Notes: a model not told the origin generated them from the letters alone. Positions 1-8,323 are shown, counted from the stretch's first letter. The stretch is DNA of 64,000 bases from Brucella tritici (GCF_902825325.1 NZ_CADEAR010000007.1:62001-126000); one strand, 5' to 3'. A program made the numbers and translations.

Positions 1-216
1 TCGTTTGCGCTTACCGCAGGGTGCAGTGCCGTAGTCTCTGGCGTGTTTCTCTATTGCATCGGCCAATTGGTCGAATACGCTGCAAGCATTAGCGAGTCAC
101 AAAAACAGATCGCTGCTTCGCTGATCGGCAATCGCACTGCGGCCGTAAGCGCTCCTCCTGCTCCAGCAACCAAAAACGCCCCAACAAAAGCCAGCGCGAT
201 CTTTGCGGATAGGTAA
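1..216 (+). CDS. Small membrane protein, 3' part only
   Basis: The reading frame is open from the first base and ends with TAA at 214-216, giving 71 residues of a protein whose start lies left of the window. The first third is hydrophobic (Val/Ser/Gly/Leu, with a Cys-Ile-Gly-Gln turn) and looks like a membrane segment. It is followed by a polar stretch (SISESQKQIA) and an Ala/Pro-rich tail. I do not recognise the family. It lies in the stretch I interpret as a genomic island. Coding status is inferred only from the open frame and membrane-like composition. Confidence 0.45.
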   Translation, partial: SFALTAGCSAVVSGVFLYCIGQLVEYAASISESQKQIAASLIGNRTAAVSAPPAPATKNAPTKASAIFADR

Positions 217-546
217 TGAGAACAAACACCGCCAGTACAGCAGCCGCCCAGGAGCGCATTGCTGAGAAATTGGGGCGGTAGCCGACCCTAACCGTGTGAG
301 ATACATCAATGGCTGATCATTGGCGCTGTTTATTGCTGTATCGAGCAGTGTGAAGCAGAGTCGCTCAAAAAACTCCACTGCTGACTACTTCGCATCAACG
401 ATGACAAAACGGCAGCCGACGTGCATGCTGCTATACAATCTCGCGCAGGACATTTGCGGATTGAAATAGATTAATGAAAACATATATGATTGTCGCTCAA
501 AATTCGCTGTGCTGTTAGCTCAATTCAGTAAATCGAGGGTGGCGCG
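217..546. other. Intergenic region without a convincing gene
   Basis: A 93-codon frame on the minus strand (97-378) overlaps the partial gene and has shadow-like composition (Cys, Trp and Arg rich), so I do not call it. The last 80 bases are AT-rich and should hold the promoter of the histidine kinase at 547. I see no clear EcfG-type motif here. Confidence 0.4.
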
Positions 547-1596
547 ATGAATGACGAAAACATGGATGAGCCGACCAGAATTTTGTTGCCCGTACATTCC
601 TATTCTGGTTCCTATGCGTGGCAAACGAGTTTTTATGATACGGATCTCGACCCCCGAGACTGGCTGGCGGCTATCATCGATGGTTCTGATGACGCTATCA
701 TCAGCAAGGATCTCAACGGCAACGTAAAAACCTGGAACAGGGGTGCCCAGCGACTTTTCGGATACGAACCTGATGAGATAATAGGGAAGCCGATCACTAT
801 CCTTATTCCCAAAGATCAACTGCAAGAAGAACCCGCAATCTTAGCACAAATTCGGGCAGGAAACCGGGTCGATCATTTTGAAACTGTTCGAAAGAAAAAA
901 GACGGAACGCTATTTGATATTTCCCTGACCATCTCTCCGATCCGGGACGCGTCAGGCCAGATCATCGGAGCGTCGAAAATAGCTCGCGATATCACAGAGC
1001 GACGCCGCGCCCAGGAAGAGCAGCATCTCCTAATGGGTGAGATGAATCATCGAATCAAGAACCTCTTTGCGCTGGCGTCTGCGATCGTATCATTGAGCGG
1101 TCGCGGGGCGAAAACCGTAGACGAATTGCGCCAGCGCCTGCAAGCCAGATTGTCTTCCCTTGCGAGAGCTCACGCACTGACTATGCCCAACTCAGGGGAC
1201 GCGGGGGCGGCGGAAACTTCTCTTCACGCGCTCCTCAACACCATACTCGAACCTTATGACCAACAGAATATTACTGTTACCGGGGCCGATCCAACTGTCT
1301 CTGGAAAGCAGTTGAGCAGTTTATCCCTGTTGCTCCATGAGTTCGCGACCAACGCAGCCAAGCATGGGGCGCTTTCAACACCTTCTGGCAGTTTGTGTGT
1401 AACGGTCTTGGAAACCGCGGATACGTACACGCTGCTTTGGTCCGAAACCGTGCGAACTGAACAAAAGGAAACCGATTCTGAGGGGTTTGGTACTCGACTT
1501 GAATCAGCTCTCGTGACCGCCCTTAACGCCATCGTGCAACGCAACTGGCTCGCCAATGGTCTCGAAATAAGCGTGCTTGTTCCCAAAAAAACATAA
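547..1596 (+). CDS. Soluble PAS-domain sensor histidine kinase, HWE/HisKA_2 type
   Basis: A 349-residue protein without membrane segments. Residues about 35-155 form one PAS domain (DGSDDAIISKDLNG start, ITERRRAQEE exit helix). The phospho-acceptor is His168 in EMNHRIKN, the Arg-containing box of the HWE/HisKA_2 families. The ATP-binding part has HEFATNAAKHGALS (N box) and a Trp-Ser-Glu (residues near 299) that fits the W-x-E signature of HWE kinases. No response regulator is adjacent, so it is an orphan. HWE/HisKA_2 kinases are the usual inputs to the alphaproteobacterial general stress response through PhyR, so a role there is a reasonable inference given the neighbouring stress genes. No flavin-binding LOV cysteine motif is visible. 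Start ATG follows GAGGGTGG. Confidence 0.88.
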   Translation: MNDENMDEPTRILLPVHSYSGSYAWQTSFYDTDLDPRDWLAAIIDGSDDAIISKDLNGNVKTWNRGAQRLFGYEPDEIIGKPITILIPKDQLQEEPAILAQIRAGNRVDHFETVRKKKDGTLFDISLTISPIRDASGQIIGASKIARDITERRRAQEEQHLLMGEMNHRIKNLFALASAIVSLSGRGAKTVDELRQRLQARLSSLARAHALTMPNSGDAGAAETSLHALLNTILEPYDQQNITVTGADPTVSGKQLSSLSLLLHEFATNAAKHGALSTPSGSLCVTVLETADTYTLLWSETVRTEQKETDSEGFGTRLESALVTALNAIVQRNWLANGLEISVLVPKKT

Positions 1597-1757
1597 CGTC
1601 CCATTTGCCTATCATATGCACTGCGGCTTACCCGCTCGCGGGGGTGTTTTGCCGGTGACCTTCCTAACAAATTTAGAAGAGGCAAAAGGTCGACAATTAA
1701 ACTGTTGAACCAGATCTGACCAATAATGCAATTACAGCATCTTACCGTAATGGATGT

Positions 1758-1782
1758 GAAACTCGCGTAGGGTTAGCTAGTT
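1758..1782 (+). promoter_or_regulatory. EcfG-type promoter candidate before the iron-permease-like gene
   Basis: GAAAC (1758-1762), 16 bases, then AGTT (1779-1782). The known consensus of general-stress sigma factor promoters in alphaproteobacteria is GGAAC-N16/17-CGTT, so each box has one mismatch. Spacing is identical to the other candidates in this island. The expected transcript start lies about 85 bases before the ATG at 1875. Confidence 0.35.
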
Positions 1783-1874
1783 AACCTGTCAGAATTTGAA
1801 TTTGAGTGCGGGCTTCTGGCAACAAAACTGCCCTTGCGAAGTTTATTTTCCAGCCAACCAGTAGGATGATCCCA

Positions 1875-2234
1875 ATGGAAAAAATCTTCGCCAAGTTCAG
1901 TGAAAAAGCCGCTTCGGCAGCAGGCAATCAATACACATTTGTAGTCGCTATTCTTTTCATCGCAACATGGGCATTGTCAGGTCCGTTTTTCGGCTACTCT
2001 GACACATGGCAGCTGATTGTGAACACATCCACAACAATCATCACTTTCCTGATGGTCTTCCTTATCCAGAACTCGCAAAATCGCGATTCCTGTGCTCTGC
2101 AAGCGAAGCTCGACGAAATTCTGCATGCTTTGAAGAATGCCCGCGAGGACGTGATTGGCATCGAGCATTTGCCTCTAAAGGAGCTGGAAAGGCTTCGCGA
2201 CGAGATAGAAAAACGTGCCGGGAAATCAGCATAA
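1875..2234 (+). CDS. Low-affinity iron permease family small membrane protein
   Basis: 119 residues with two hydrophobic helices (about 19-36 and 46-64) joined by GPFFGYSDTWQ. They are followed by FLIQNSQNRDSCALQAKLDEIL, a stretch typical of the bacterial 'low affinity iron permease' family (PF04120). The tail is charged and helical, with ELERLRDEIEKR. The family name comes from yeast Fet4; the bacterial proteins are much shorter and iron transport by them is not established. An upstream in-frame GTG (1806) and ATG (1866) exist. I chose 1875 because AGGA at 1863-1866 is well spaced. It is preceded by a candidate stress promoter. Confidence 0.85.
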   Translation: MEKIFAKFSEKAASAAGNQYTFVVAILFIATWALSGPFFGYSDTWQLIVNTSTTIITFLMVFLIQNSQNRDSCALQAKLDEILHALKNAREDVIGIEHLPLKELERLRDEIEKRAGKSA

Positions 2235-2407
2235 GTTTGCGGCATTCTTCCGCATTCGGGAATGGCCATTCGTAACTCTGAACCTGCCGTGAGGTACAGA
2301 GGGCAGTTTAACCGCCAAGTTACGCCATACGCATCGCGCGTAGAAAGTGGATGAGAAACCACGATCAGGGCGTCAGCACCGACACTCTATCACTTCCGCC
2401 ACGGGCA

Positions 2408-2426
2408 GTCCGGGCTTCGCCCGGAC
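2408..2426. terminator. Hairpin downstream of katE
   Basis: GTCCGGGC-TTC-GCCCGGAC, a perfect 8-bp stem with a 3-base loop, lies 49 bases past the katE stop on the minus strand. There is no U run, so it may be a mRNA-stabilising or Rho-dependent end rather than an intrinsic terminator. Confidence 0.35.
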
Positions 2427-2474
2427 CGCCATAAATTTCGCAACATCTTCTCACGCTAGTGGCGCGCCTGAAGG

Positions 2475-4589
2475 TCAAAGCTTGACGGCATCTTCCCTCG
2501 CCCATAGCCGGAGCTTGCGGCAAGATGCGACAAACTCCTTGGCTGCCTGTGCATTGTCGAGGGGAACCAGCCCCTCATCCATTTGGGGATCTATACCTGC
2601 TTGGGCAAGCAGCGGCATAGCGCCCGCTGTAAAGCCGATGAACTTGCAGTGGGCAAAAGCGTCTGCAACGAAGTCCCGTGCGGTGGATTCGCCGATAAGC
2701 CGATTGGCCGCTTCTTCCGATAACACGAGGGCGACAGCATCAAACAATACGGATGGACCGCCATCAATCATATGATTGGCCTCCATCCATTCGCCGCTGG
2801 ATGCTTCGAAACCTCCGACCGTCGGCGCAACCAGTTCCACCATTGCGCCTTCCCTCTCCGCGGCGTGTCGGATACCCTTGAGCACCTGCGCATCCGCGCC
2901 ATCGGCGACAAGCACGCCGATCTTTCTGCCCTTGAAGCTGCCGGGTCCGTTCTCAATGATGCTCAGTGCGGGAGACGGAGCAAGATCGTCGCGCACGGGC
3001 GCCATCGCATCCGCAGCCTTCGGCATCTTGCGGATGCCGAGCTTGCCGGCGACGGTTTCCGCAAGGTTGGCATCAATGTTGAGCAGATGAGACACAATAC
3101 GCTCGCGGATCACAGGTGTTTCCACTTTCGACAGTTCGAACGTCAGCGCCATTGCAATATGCCGTTGCTCCACAGCGGTCTGGCTCAGATAAAACTGACG
3201 AGCCTGGCTGTAATGGTCGGCGAAGCTCTCCGGTCGAAGGCGCCCCTTCCGTCCCTCTTCCTGCGCTGCAAACGACCGGAACCCGCGACTGGGATCAGGC
3301 CTCGGCCCTTCGCCCCACGAATTAGGCTGGTAATTTGCTCGTCCGACAGGATTGCGCATCGCCATATGGCCGTCCTGTTGGAAATGATGGAACGGGCATT
3401 TGGGCGCGTTGATCGGAATATGGGTAAAGTTGGGGCTACCCAGTCTCTTCAACTGCGTGTCGAGGTAGGAAAAATTGCGTCCCTGTAGCAAGGGGTCGTT
3501 GGAGAAATCGATACCAGCGGGGACGTTTTGCGTCATGAACGCAACCTGTTCGGTTTCGGCAAAAAAGTTGTCTGGCATACGATCAAGCACCAGCCGCCCG
3601 ACTGGGACAGGCTTGATGACTTCTTCCGGAATCAGCTTTGTCGGATCGAGCACATCGAAATCGAAGCTGTCGGCGAAGTCCTGATCGAAAAGCTGCACGC
3701 ACAACTCCCATTCCGGGAAGTTACCGGTCTGAATGGCGGTCCAGAGATCGCGCCGGTGAAAGTCCGGGTCGGCCCCGTTGATCTTCACGGCCTCGTTCCA
3801 GACAACCGATTGCAATCCGAGCTTCGGTTTCCAGAGAAACTTGACGAACGTTGATTCGTCCTTGGCATTCACAAAGCGGAAGGTATGAACGCCAAACCCC
3901 TCCATGAAGCGGAAGGAGCGCGGGATGGCGCGATCCGACATGACCCACATGATCATGTGCATGGATTCCGGCGTCAAACCGATGAAGTCCCAAAAATTGT
4001 CGTGTGCCGACTGGGCCTGCGGAAAAGCCCGGTCCGGCTCTTCCTTGACAGCGTGAACCATGTCTGGAAATCGGATGGCGTCCTGGATGAAGAAGACGGG
4101 AATATTATTGCCGACGAGATCCCAGTTGCCTTCCTTGGTGTACATCTTGACCGCGAAGCCACGCACATCACGGGCGAGGTCGAACGATCCTTTCGATCCC
4201 GCAACGGTTGAAAATCGAACAAAAACTGGAGTTTTCTCGCCGACACGTTGGAAAATGTCGGCGCGCGTATATTCGCTGAGGGATTTTGTCGTTTCGAAAT
4301 AGCCATGCGCGCCATAGCCACGTGCGTGCACAACGCGCTCGGGAATGCGTTCGTGGTCGAAATGAAAGATCTTTTCCCGGAAGTGAAAATCCTCAATCAG
4401 CGTCGGGCCGCGCGCGCCGACCTTGAGCGTATTGAGGTCATCCGATACTGGCCCTCCTTGGGCGGTAGTCATGATTTGCGTCTTGTCATCGGCGAGTTGA
4501 TGAAGGTCTCCGCCTTGGCCTGCGTCGAGCTTCTGATCATGAAGCTTGAGCGACTTCCGTCCATTTGTGGCCTTGTTGCTGGCTGACAT
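2475..4589 (-). CDS. katE: Large-subunit catalase HPII type, with C-terminal DJ-1/PfpI-like domain
   Basis: 704 residues, the length of clade-2 large catalases. It converts hydrogen peroxide to water and oxygen with heme. The distal His is His88 in [12 protein letters not shown], the distal Asn is in [10 protein letters not shown], and the heme-ligand Tyr is in [12 protein letters not shown]. About residues 545-704 form the flavodoxin/DJ-1-like C-terminal domain ([13 protein letters not shown]) that marks HPII enzymes. A TTG 12 bases upstream is open, but its GGAG is the Shine-Dalgarno for the ATG at 4589, so I use that start. It follows the DUF892 gene on the same strand with a terminator hairpin between them. 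It probably protects stationary-phase or stressed cells. Confidence 0.95.
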   Translation of the reverse strand: MSASNKATNGRKSLKLHDQKLDAGQGGDLHQLADDKTQIMTTAQGGPVSDDLNTLKVGARGPTLIEDFHFREKIFHFDHERIPERVVHARGYGAHGYFETTKSLSEYTRADIFQRVGEKTPVFVRFSTVAGSKGSFDLARDVRGFAVKMYTKEGNWDLVGNNIPVFFIQDAIRFPDMVHAVKEEPDRAFPQAQSAHDNFWDFIGLTPESMHMIMWVMSDRAIPRSFRFMEGFGVHTFRFVNAKDESTFVKFLWKPKLGLQSVVWNEAVKINGADPDFHRRDLWTAIQTGNFPEWELCVQLFDQDFADSFDFDVLDPTKLIPEEVIKPVPVGRLVLDRMPDNFFAETEQVAFMTQNVPAGIDFSNDPLLQGRNFSYLDTQLKRLGSPNFTHIPINAPKCPFHHFQQDGHMAMRNPVGRANYQPNSWGEGPRPDPSRGFRSFAAQEEGRKGRLRPESFADHYSQARQFYLSQTAVEQRHIAMALTFELSKVETPVIRERIVSHLLNIDANLAETVAGKLGIRKMPKAADAMAPVRDDLAPSPALSIIENGPGSFKGRKIGVLVADGADAQVLKGIRHAAEREGAMVELVAPTVGGFEASSGEWMEANHMIDGGPSVLFDAVALVLSEEAANRLIGESTARDFVADAFAHCKFIGFTAGAMPLLAQAGIDPQMDEGLVPLDNAQAAKEFVASCRKLRLWAREDAVKL

Positions 4590-4628
4590 GGCTGGCTCCA
4601 ATTCTTTCGCGATCTCTGTTCAAATGAA

Positions 4629-4650
4629 AAGGGTGCCGAGTGGCACCCTT
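4629..4650 (-). terminator. Rho-independent terminator of the DUF892 gene
   Basis: Read on the minus strand: GGGTGCC, 4-base loop, GGCACCC, then TTTTCATTT. It lies 10 bases past the DUF892 stop and separates it from katE. Confidence 0.7.
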
Positions 4651-4659
4651 ACCTCATGA

Positions 4660-5157
4660 TCACGCTGCTTTGGCGCGTTGGTTAGCTGACGCATCCGCAA
4701 GTTTCGTCAGATCACTGTCCGTCTTGGATTCTTCCTGCAGCGTCTGGTCGAGTAGTTTTGCAGCATCCGTCATGCCAAGCTCGGTCGCCCACCGCTTCAA
4801 TGTCCCATAACGTGTGATTTCGTAATGTTCGACCGCTTGTGCAGACGAGATCAGGCCGGCGTCTAGCGCCGCGGTATCCTTGAATTCCTCCATGATCTCC
4901 TCGCCTTCGGCGATAATTCCCTCGATCGCATCGCAAGTCTTGCCTCTGGCTGTCTTGCCCATGATTTCGAACACTTGGACTAGTCGCTCGACGTGGCCTT
5001 CAGTCTGTTCACGGTGCTTTTCGAATGCTGCTTTCAGATCTTCGGACTGTGCCGCACGCTTCATTTTTGGCAGGGCCTTGAGAATTTTACGTTCAGCGTA
5101 GTAGATGTCCTTGAGGGTATCGTGGAATAGGTCTTCAAGATTTTTTTCCTTGGCCAT
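4660..5157 (-). CDS. YciF/YciE-family ferritin-like protein (DUF892)
   Basis: 165 residues that fold as a four-helix ferritin-like bundle. The N-terminal LEDLFHDTLKDIYYAERKILKALPKM is typical of the family (PF05974), and Glu/His residues fit for a di-metal site recur (EKHREQTEGHVERL, AVEHYEITRYGTL). The molecular function is not settled; family members are induced by osmotic, desiccation or general stress in enterobacteria and rhizobia. A strong SD (AGGAGATG) precedes the ATG. A well-matched EcfG-type promoter lies 111-135 bases upstream. It lies upstream of katE on the same strand with its own terminator between. Confidence 0.92.
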   Translation of the reverse strand: MAKEKNLEDLFHDTLKDIYYAERKILKALPKMKRAAQSEDLKAAFEKHREQTEGHVERLVQVFEIMGKTARGKTCDAIEGIIAEGEEIMEEFKDTAALDAGLISSAQAVEHYEITRYGTLKRWATELGMTDAAKLLDQTLQEESKTDSDLTKLADASANQRAKAA

Positions 5158-5267
5158 AGTTCATCTCCTCTCATGAATTGGTTACGTCAACGCGCCCGAA
5201 AATTCCCGGCAGGAAGTGAGCGATAGTTGATGAGACAGGCAGGTAACTGCATCTCTGTCCCTCGATT

Positions 5268-5292
5268 AACGCTATGTCGTAATTTAAGTTCC
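5268..5292 (-). promoter_or_regulatory. EcfG-type (general stress) promoter for the DUF892 gene
   Basis: On the minus strand GGAAC (5292-5288), 16 bases, CGTT (5271-5268): an exact match to the GGAAC-N16-CGTT consensus of EcfG/RpoE2-type sigma factors. It would give a leader of about 100 bases before the ATG at 5157. Confidence 0.65.
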
Positions 5293-5438
5293 CGGCGCGG
5301 GCGGACACGGTTCCTACAGCATCGTCTGGCCAGATATCTCCGTCTCACATTTGGGAGCCCCAACTCGCCCAACCGCCAGCCCTGCATGCTCAGACAGGCC
5401 CTAAGGCTCCCGCGGAATATGATCCGATCGCCTGACAT

Positions 5439-5463
5439 GGAACAATTTCTCACGCGGGCAGTT
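5439..5463 (+). promoter_or_regulatory. EcfG-type promoter candidate in the DUF892 / 5702 gap
   Basis: GGAAC (5439-5443), 16 bases, AGTT (5460-5463): one mismatch from consensus, pointing right toward the small gene at 5702. The implied leader of about 230 bases is long, so this is weaker than the divergent site at 5268-5292. Confidence 0.3.
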
Positions 5464-5633
5464 GTCCACGAGGCGATGGCATCCGCCAAGCGCCCGAAAC
5501 ACATTTAACACCGGGATCTGCGTAGCCCAGCCCTAGCTCTTCCATGGGCAGGGTAATTTATTATCCGCCGGGTCGTACGAAGCTTAGCGGATAAAGCGCG
5601 CGGCAAGGTCATAAACCTCAATTGTCGAGCGCG

Positions 5634-5662
5634 GCCCCGACGTTTGTAGAGAACGTCGGGGC
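5634..5662. other. Strong hairpin in the leader of the 60-residue protein gene
   Basis: GCCCCGACGTT, a 7-base loop, AACGTCGGGGC: an 11-bp perfect stem with no U run on either strand, 40 bases before the start codon at 5702. It could be a leader structure or the end of a small RNA. Confidence 0.4.
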
Positions 5663-5701
5663 TTCAAGAACAAAGAAGGCCAGCAAACTGGAGAACAGGC
5701 G

Positions 5702-5884
5702 ATGGCACAAAAAAGAAACCCATGGTCCGATCCCGATCTGGTGAGAGAGAAATCAACAACTGAACCGTCCCAGGTCGAGCCAAGCGATCATCAAGAAAAA
5801 CCTACACACGAACAATCAAATGCTCCAGGAAATCCGAAGATCAAGGTTCCGAAAGAGCCCTATCCGGATAGGTCAAAGGATTGA
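5702..5884 (+). CDS. Small hydrophilic protein, function unknown
   Basis: 60 residues, very polar (Lys, Glu, Pro, Ser, Gln) with no hydrophobic segment, ending in KVPKEPYPDRSKD. GGAG at 5690-5693 is ideally spaced from the ATG. The composition resembles small disordered stress-induced proteins of rhizobia, but I do not recognise a family. Confidence 0.6.
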   Translation: MAQKRNPWSDPDLVREKSTTEPSQVEPSDHQEKPTHEQSNAPGNPKIKVPKEPYPDRSKD

Positions 5885-5909
5885 TCACGCCAATAAATCG
5901 TCTTTTGCT

Positions 5910-5934
5910 GAAACCTTTTGCGATCTAGCGAGTT
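5910..5934 (+). promoter_or_regulatory. EcfG-type promoter candidate before the 6008/6082 gene pair
   Basis: GAAAC (5910-5914), 16 bases, AGTT (5931-5934): one mismatch in each box. It lies 74 bases before the small membrane-peptide gene at 6008. Confidence 0.35.
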
Positions 5935-6007
5935 GTCCCGGTTGGAAAAACCACCGCAATACAGAAATACAATGCAGGTGCTCGGCTCTCGATAGGAGAC
6001 AATCGAC

Positions 6008-6082
6008 ATGAACTCTATCATCTATTTAGTAGGACTAGTTGTCATCGTGTTATTCATTCTCTCTTTTCTGGGGTTACGTTGA
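6008..6082 (+). CDS. 24-residue single-span membrane peptide, translationally coupled
   Basis: ATG to TGA encodes a 24-residue peptide that is almost entirely one hydrophobic helix (IIYLVGLVVIVLFILSFLGL) ending in Arg. GGAG at about 5995-5998 gives a good SD. Its TGA overlaps the ATG of the next gene by one base (TGATG), a classical coupling arrangement, which argues strongly that it is translated. I believe similar mini-proteins sit before this membrane-protein family in other rhizobia, but cannot check. It may be a partner of the 364-residue protein. Confidence 0.65.
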   Translation: MNSIIYLVGLVVIVLFILSFLGLR

Positions 6083-7176
6083 TGGTAGATCCAACTGTCG
6101 TAGAAAAGACGTCTGATCGCGGCTATGTAGACTGGGCTGCAATCTTTGCAGGCGCCACAGTGGCATCGGGCGTGATGGCCGTCCTGACAACATTCGCCGG
6201 CGGCCTTGGCTTAAGCTCATTTTCCGTCGATGAAGGCGGGGATATAAGTACCGTATGGCTTGTTATTACGGCGCTCTTTATCGTCATATCGACGGTCGCC
6301 TCTTATATGCTCGGTGGATATATCACCGGAAGAATGCGCCGACCCGCTGGAACCGCAACTCGTGACGAACTGACAGTTCGGGATGGCCTGAATGGCTTGG
6401 TTGTATGGGGCCTAGGGACTATCGTTTCCACGCTTCTACTCGTCAGCGCTATTTCAGGTGGCGCAAAAGCCGTTGGAAGCGCGGCTGAGACAGCGGTACA
6501 AACCGCTGGCACGGTTGTCGGCAGCGCCGCTCAGGGCGCAGGTCAGTTAGCGGGCGGCATCGTTTCAGGTGCGGGGCAAGCTGTCTCTGGGCTTGCGCAA
6601 GGTGCAGGGCAAGCGTCCGCTCCATCCGTAGATCAGATGTTGCCGCAAGGACTGAAAACAAACCCATTAGACTATCTTACAGATAGCTTGTTGCGCACAG
6701 ACGCCCAGGGAAGCTCTGTGTCCGGTCAGGAAGCACAGAACTTGGCGAATTTCCAACGTCAGATAAGCGGTATTCTGGGAAACCTGCTTAGTACTGGTGA
6801 AATTTCTGACGCTGACCGCGCTTGGCTCACAAACCAAGTCGCTACTCGGACGGGGCTTAGTCAAAATGACGCCCAGACTCGCGTGAACCAGACCGTTGAG
6901 CGCGTCCAGGCCCTTCGCACCGAAGCCCAGGCGAAAGTGGAAGAAGCAAAGAAGGCAGTCGCCGACGCTCGAGCACAAGCGGAAAAAGCTGCTGAAGAAG
7001 TAAAGGCTCAAGCGGCTGAAACTGCTGAAAAGGCCAGAATAACAGGCATTCTCACTGCATTCCTGCTTGCAGCGTCTGCTCTCGTTGCCGCTGTGGCGGC
7101 CTATATCGGGGCCATACACGGTGGCCGTCATCGTGACGAAGGTAGAATTTGGGGTGGCTTATCTTACCACAGATAA
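6082..7176 (+). CDS. Membrane protein with Ala/Gly-rich linker and coiled coil ('PhnA-like' family of rhizobia)
   Basis: 364 residues. Three N-terminal hydrophobic segments start with the recurrent rhizobial motif DRGYVDWAAIFAGATVASG. Next comes a Gly/Ala-rich stretch with repeated AGQ-type units (about 130-175), a polar middle, and a long Ala/Glu/Lys coiled coil (about 265-320). A final hydrophobic helix precedes a short basic tail. Proteins of this layout are often labelled 'PhnA-like' although they do not resemble the PhnA zinc protein. A role in envelope stress is inference. The TTG before the ATG is in frame, but the one-base overlap with the preceding stop supports ATG 6082. Confidence 0.75.
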   Translation: MVDPTVVEKTSDRGYVDWAAIFAGATVASGVMAVLTTFAGGLGLSSFSVDEGGDISTVWLVITALFIVISTVASYMLGGYITGRMRRPAGTATRDELTVRDGLNGLVVWGLGTIVSTLLLVSAISGGAKAVGSAAETAVQTAGTVVGSAAQGAGQLAGGIVSGAGQAVSGLAQGAGQASAPSVDQMLPQGLKTNPLDYLTDSLLRTDAQGSSVSGQEAQNLANFQRQISGILGNLLSTGEISDADRAWLTNQVATRTGLSQNDAQTRVNQTVERVQALRTEAQAKVEEAKKAVADARAQAEKAAEEVKAQAAETAEKARITGILTAFLLAASALVAAVAAYIGAIHGGRHRDEGRIWGGLSYHR

Positions 7177-7488
7177 TCAACCCGCTCACGCGAAAGGGGC
7201 TCTGGAGAAATCCGGGGCCCTTATTCCTGTTGGCAGCCTTCTCGCGAGGTGCTTTTAAGCCGCCCGCTTGCCTTTCAAAGACCAAGCCTCTCCGCGAAGA
7301 AATTGATCTTGTTTAGATCATAAACGCGACTGGCTGCGTCCTTCTTCCCAAACAGAAACCAAACCGCCCGAGCTTCGTCATCGTGAGAGTAACGTTTCTA
7401 TTGGGAAAATCTCGAGAAAATGGTTGTTCATGGACCAAGCAAGAGTCATTACCGCCCGATCTTCCCCAAGACAGAGGTAATTTAGACA
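7177..7488. other. Intergenic region with one promoter candidate
   Basis: No gene seen. An off-consensus EcfG-like pair, GAAAC (7355-7359), 16 bases, CGTC (7376-7379), precedes the small membrane protein gene at 7489 by about 110 bases. Confidence 0.35.
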
Positions 7489-7791
7489 ATGCTAATACGA
7501 TGGTCCGGTTTCGGTATGGTTTCCGTTTTCCTGTTGCTCGCAGGTATGCTCGGTGCGACTTTTCTGCTGCGGCCGTATTTCATGCAGAGCTTGGCACTGC
7601 ACCCCGCCGCCTATGTGGCCAACGGAATCGGCTTGATCTTTGGTGCCGTAGTGAATTTGTTGGTCGCGATGGCTTTTAAAAAAGTCTCCGATAAAACCTA
7701 TCACAGCTTCATGGGCATCAGCATGCTGGGATGGTCGGTTATTGGTGTGGTCACTGGGATCGCACTGGCGGCGTACGGCTACTCTCTGTAG
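7489..7791 (+). CDS. Small three-helix membrane protein, function unknown
   Basis: 100 residues with hydrophobic helices at about 8-26, 44-64 and 76-97 and short polar loops (AFKKVSDKTYHSF). AGAGGT 13 bases before the ATG is the likely ribosome site. No family recognised. It lies in the island and may be under stress control through the motif at 7355-7379. Confidence 0.7.
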   Translation: MLIRWSGFGMVSVFLLLAGMLGATFLLRPYFMQSLALHPAAYVANGIGLIFGAVVNLLVAMAFKKVSDKTYHSFMGISMLGWSVIGVVTGIALAAYGYSL

Positions 7792-8181
7792 CCGTCGAAA
7801 CTCAGGCGCGCGCAGCCAGATGCAGCATACGGTATCGTACAAAAACTCGTGCAGCCCCTTGCCCGTCGAATTGCGCACGATATTTCTCGAGTTGCGCATG
7901 GCTTTCCAATCCGATGGCACCCCGCGCAAGCCCTGGTCAGTACGTTACACCCTGCTGATCGGGGCTTTCTGGCCTATATTTGCTTCCCTGTTGAACCTTT
8001 TTCCGCCAAACGAGTTAATTCGCCTGGAGGAACCTATATAAGCCTATTTATTTGGTTTATTAGCGCAATGATGACACAACCATCATTCGGTCAATGGTGC
8101 GCCGGTTGGATGATGTTGGATTTTCAATAGCTTGCACTTATCTATCCAACACCATAAATAGCCAGATAACGGTCATTACAA
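7792..8181. other. Region between the last island gene and the tRNA fragment
   Basis: Apart from the doubtful 47-codon frame at 7898-8041, I see no gene. The last 130 bases are AT-rich and lead directly into the tRNA-Pro 3' fragment. Such AT-rich borders are common next to attachment sites. Confidence 0.4.
7898..8041 (+). CDS. Possible 47-residue single-span membrane protein
   Basis: The frame begins MAFQSDGTPRKPWSVRYTLL and has one hydrophobic helix (TLLIGAFWPIFASLLNLF) with a basic segment before it, as in genuine small membrane proteins. No good SD is seen. Overlapping frames in the other phases look like noise. Confidence 0.3.
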   Translation: MAFQSDGTPRKPWSVRYTLLIGAFWPIFASLLNLFPPNELIRLEEPI

Positions 8182-8227
8182 GACTGGGGGTCAAGGGGTC
8201 GTGGGTTCGAATCCCGCCGCTCCGACC
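8182..8227 (+). tRNA. 3' fragment of tRNA-Pro(GGG), probable attachment site (attR/attL)
   Basis: The 46 bases match a tRNA-Pro from the 3' base of the anticodon stem's 5' strand through the GGG anticodon loop (CTGGGGGTC), the T arm (GGGTTCGAATCCC), the acceptor strand and encoded CCA. Compare the intact tRNA-Pro(TGG) at 62582-62658, which ends in the same GCCGCTCCGACCA. The 5' half is absent: upstream sequence does not form a D arm or acceptor strand. Integrative elements that enter a tRNA gene leave exactly such a 3' duplicate at their far border. Confidence 0.85.
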
Positions 8228-8323
8228 ATTTTTCTTCCCCAAACCTTTATTTTCATACGATCTTTCCTTTGCACCGAAAATGCAAATCGGATTAGCTCTG
8301 CCATGCATTGCATGGAGGAAAGC

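Larger units (their letters stand above)
5158..5701. other. Intergenic region between divergent stress genes
   Basis: No convincing gene. Two opposite overlapping frames (5187-5504 minus, 5227-5508 plus) are Arg/Cys-rich shadows. The region holds two EcfG-type promoter candidates and one strong hairpin (5634-5662), and ends with the SD of the small gene at 5702. Confidence 0.5.

Noticed and set aside
97-378. 93-codon minus-strand frame at the left edge
   Set aside because: Overlaps the partial plus-strand gene and has shadow-like Cys/Trp/Arg composition.
5187-5508. Two opposite overlapping frames in the DUF892 upstream region
   Set aside because: Neither has an SD or protein-like composition; the region carries promoters instead.
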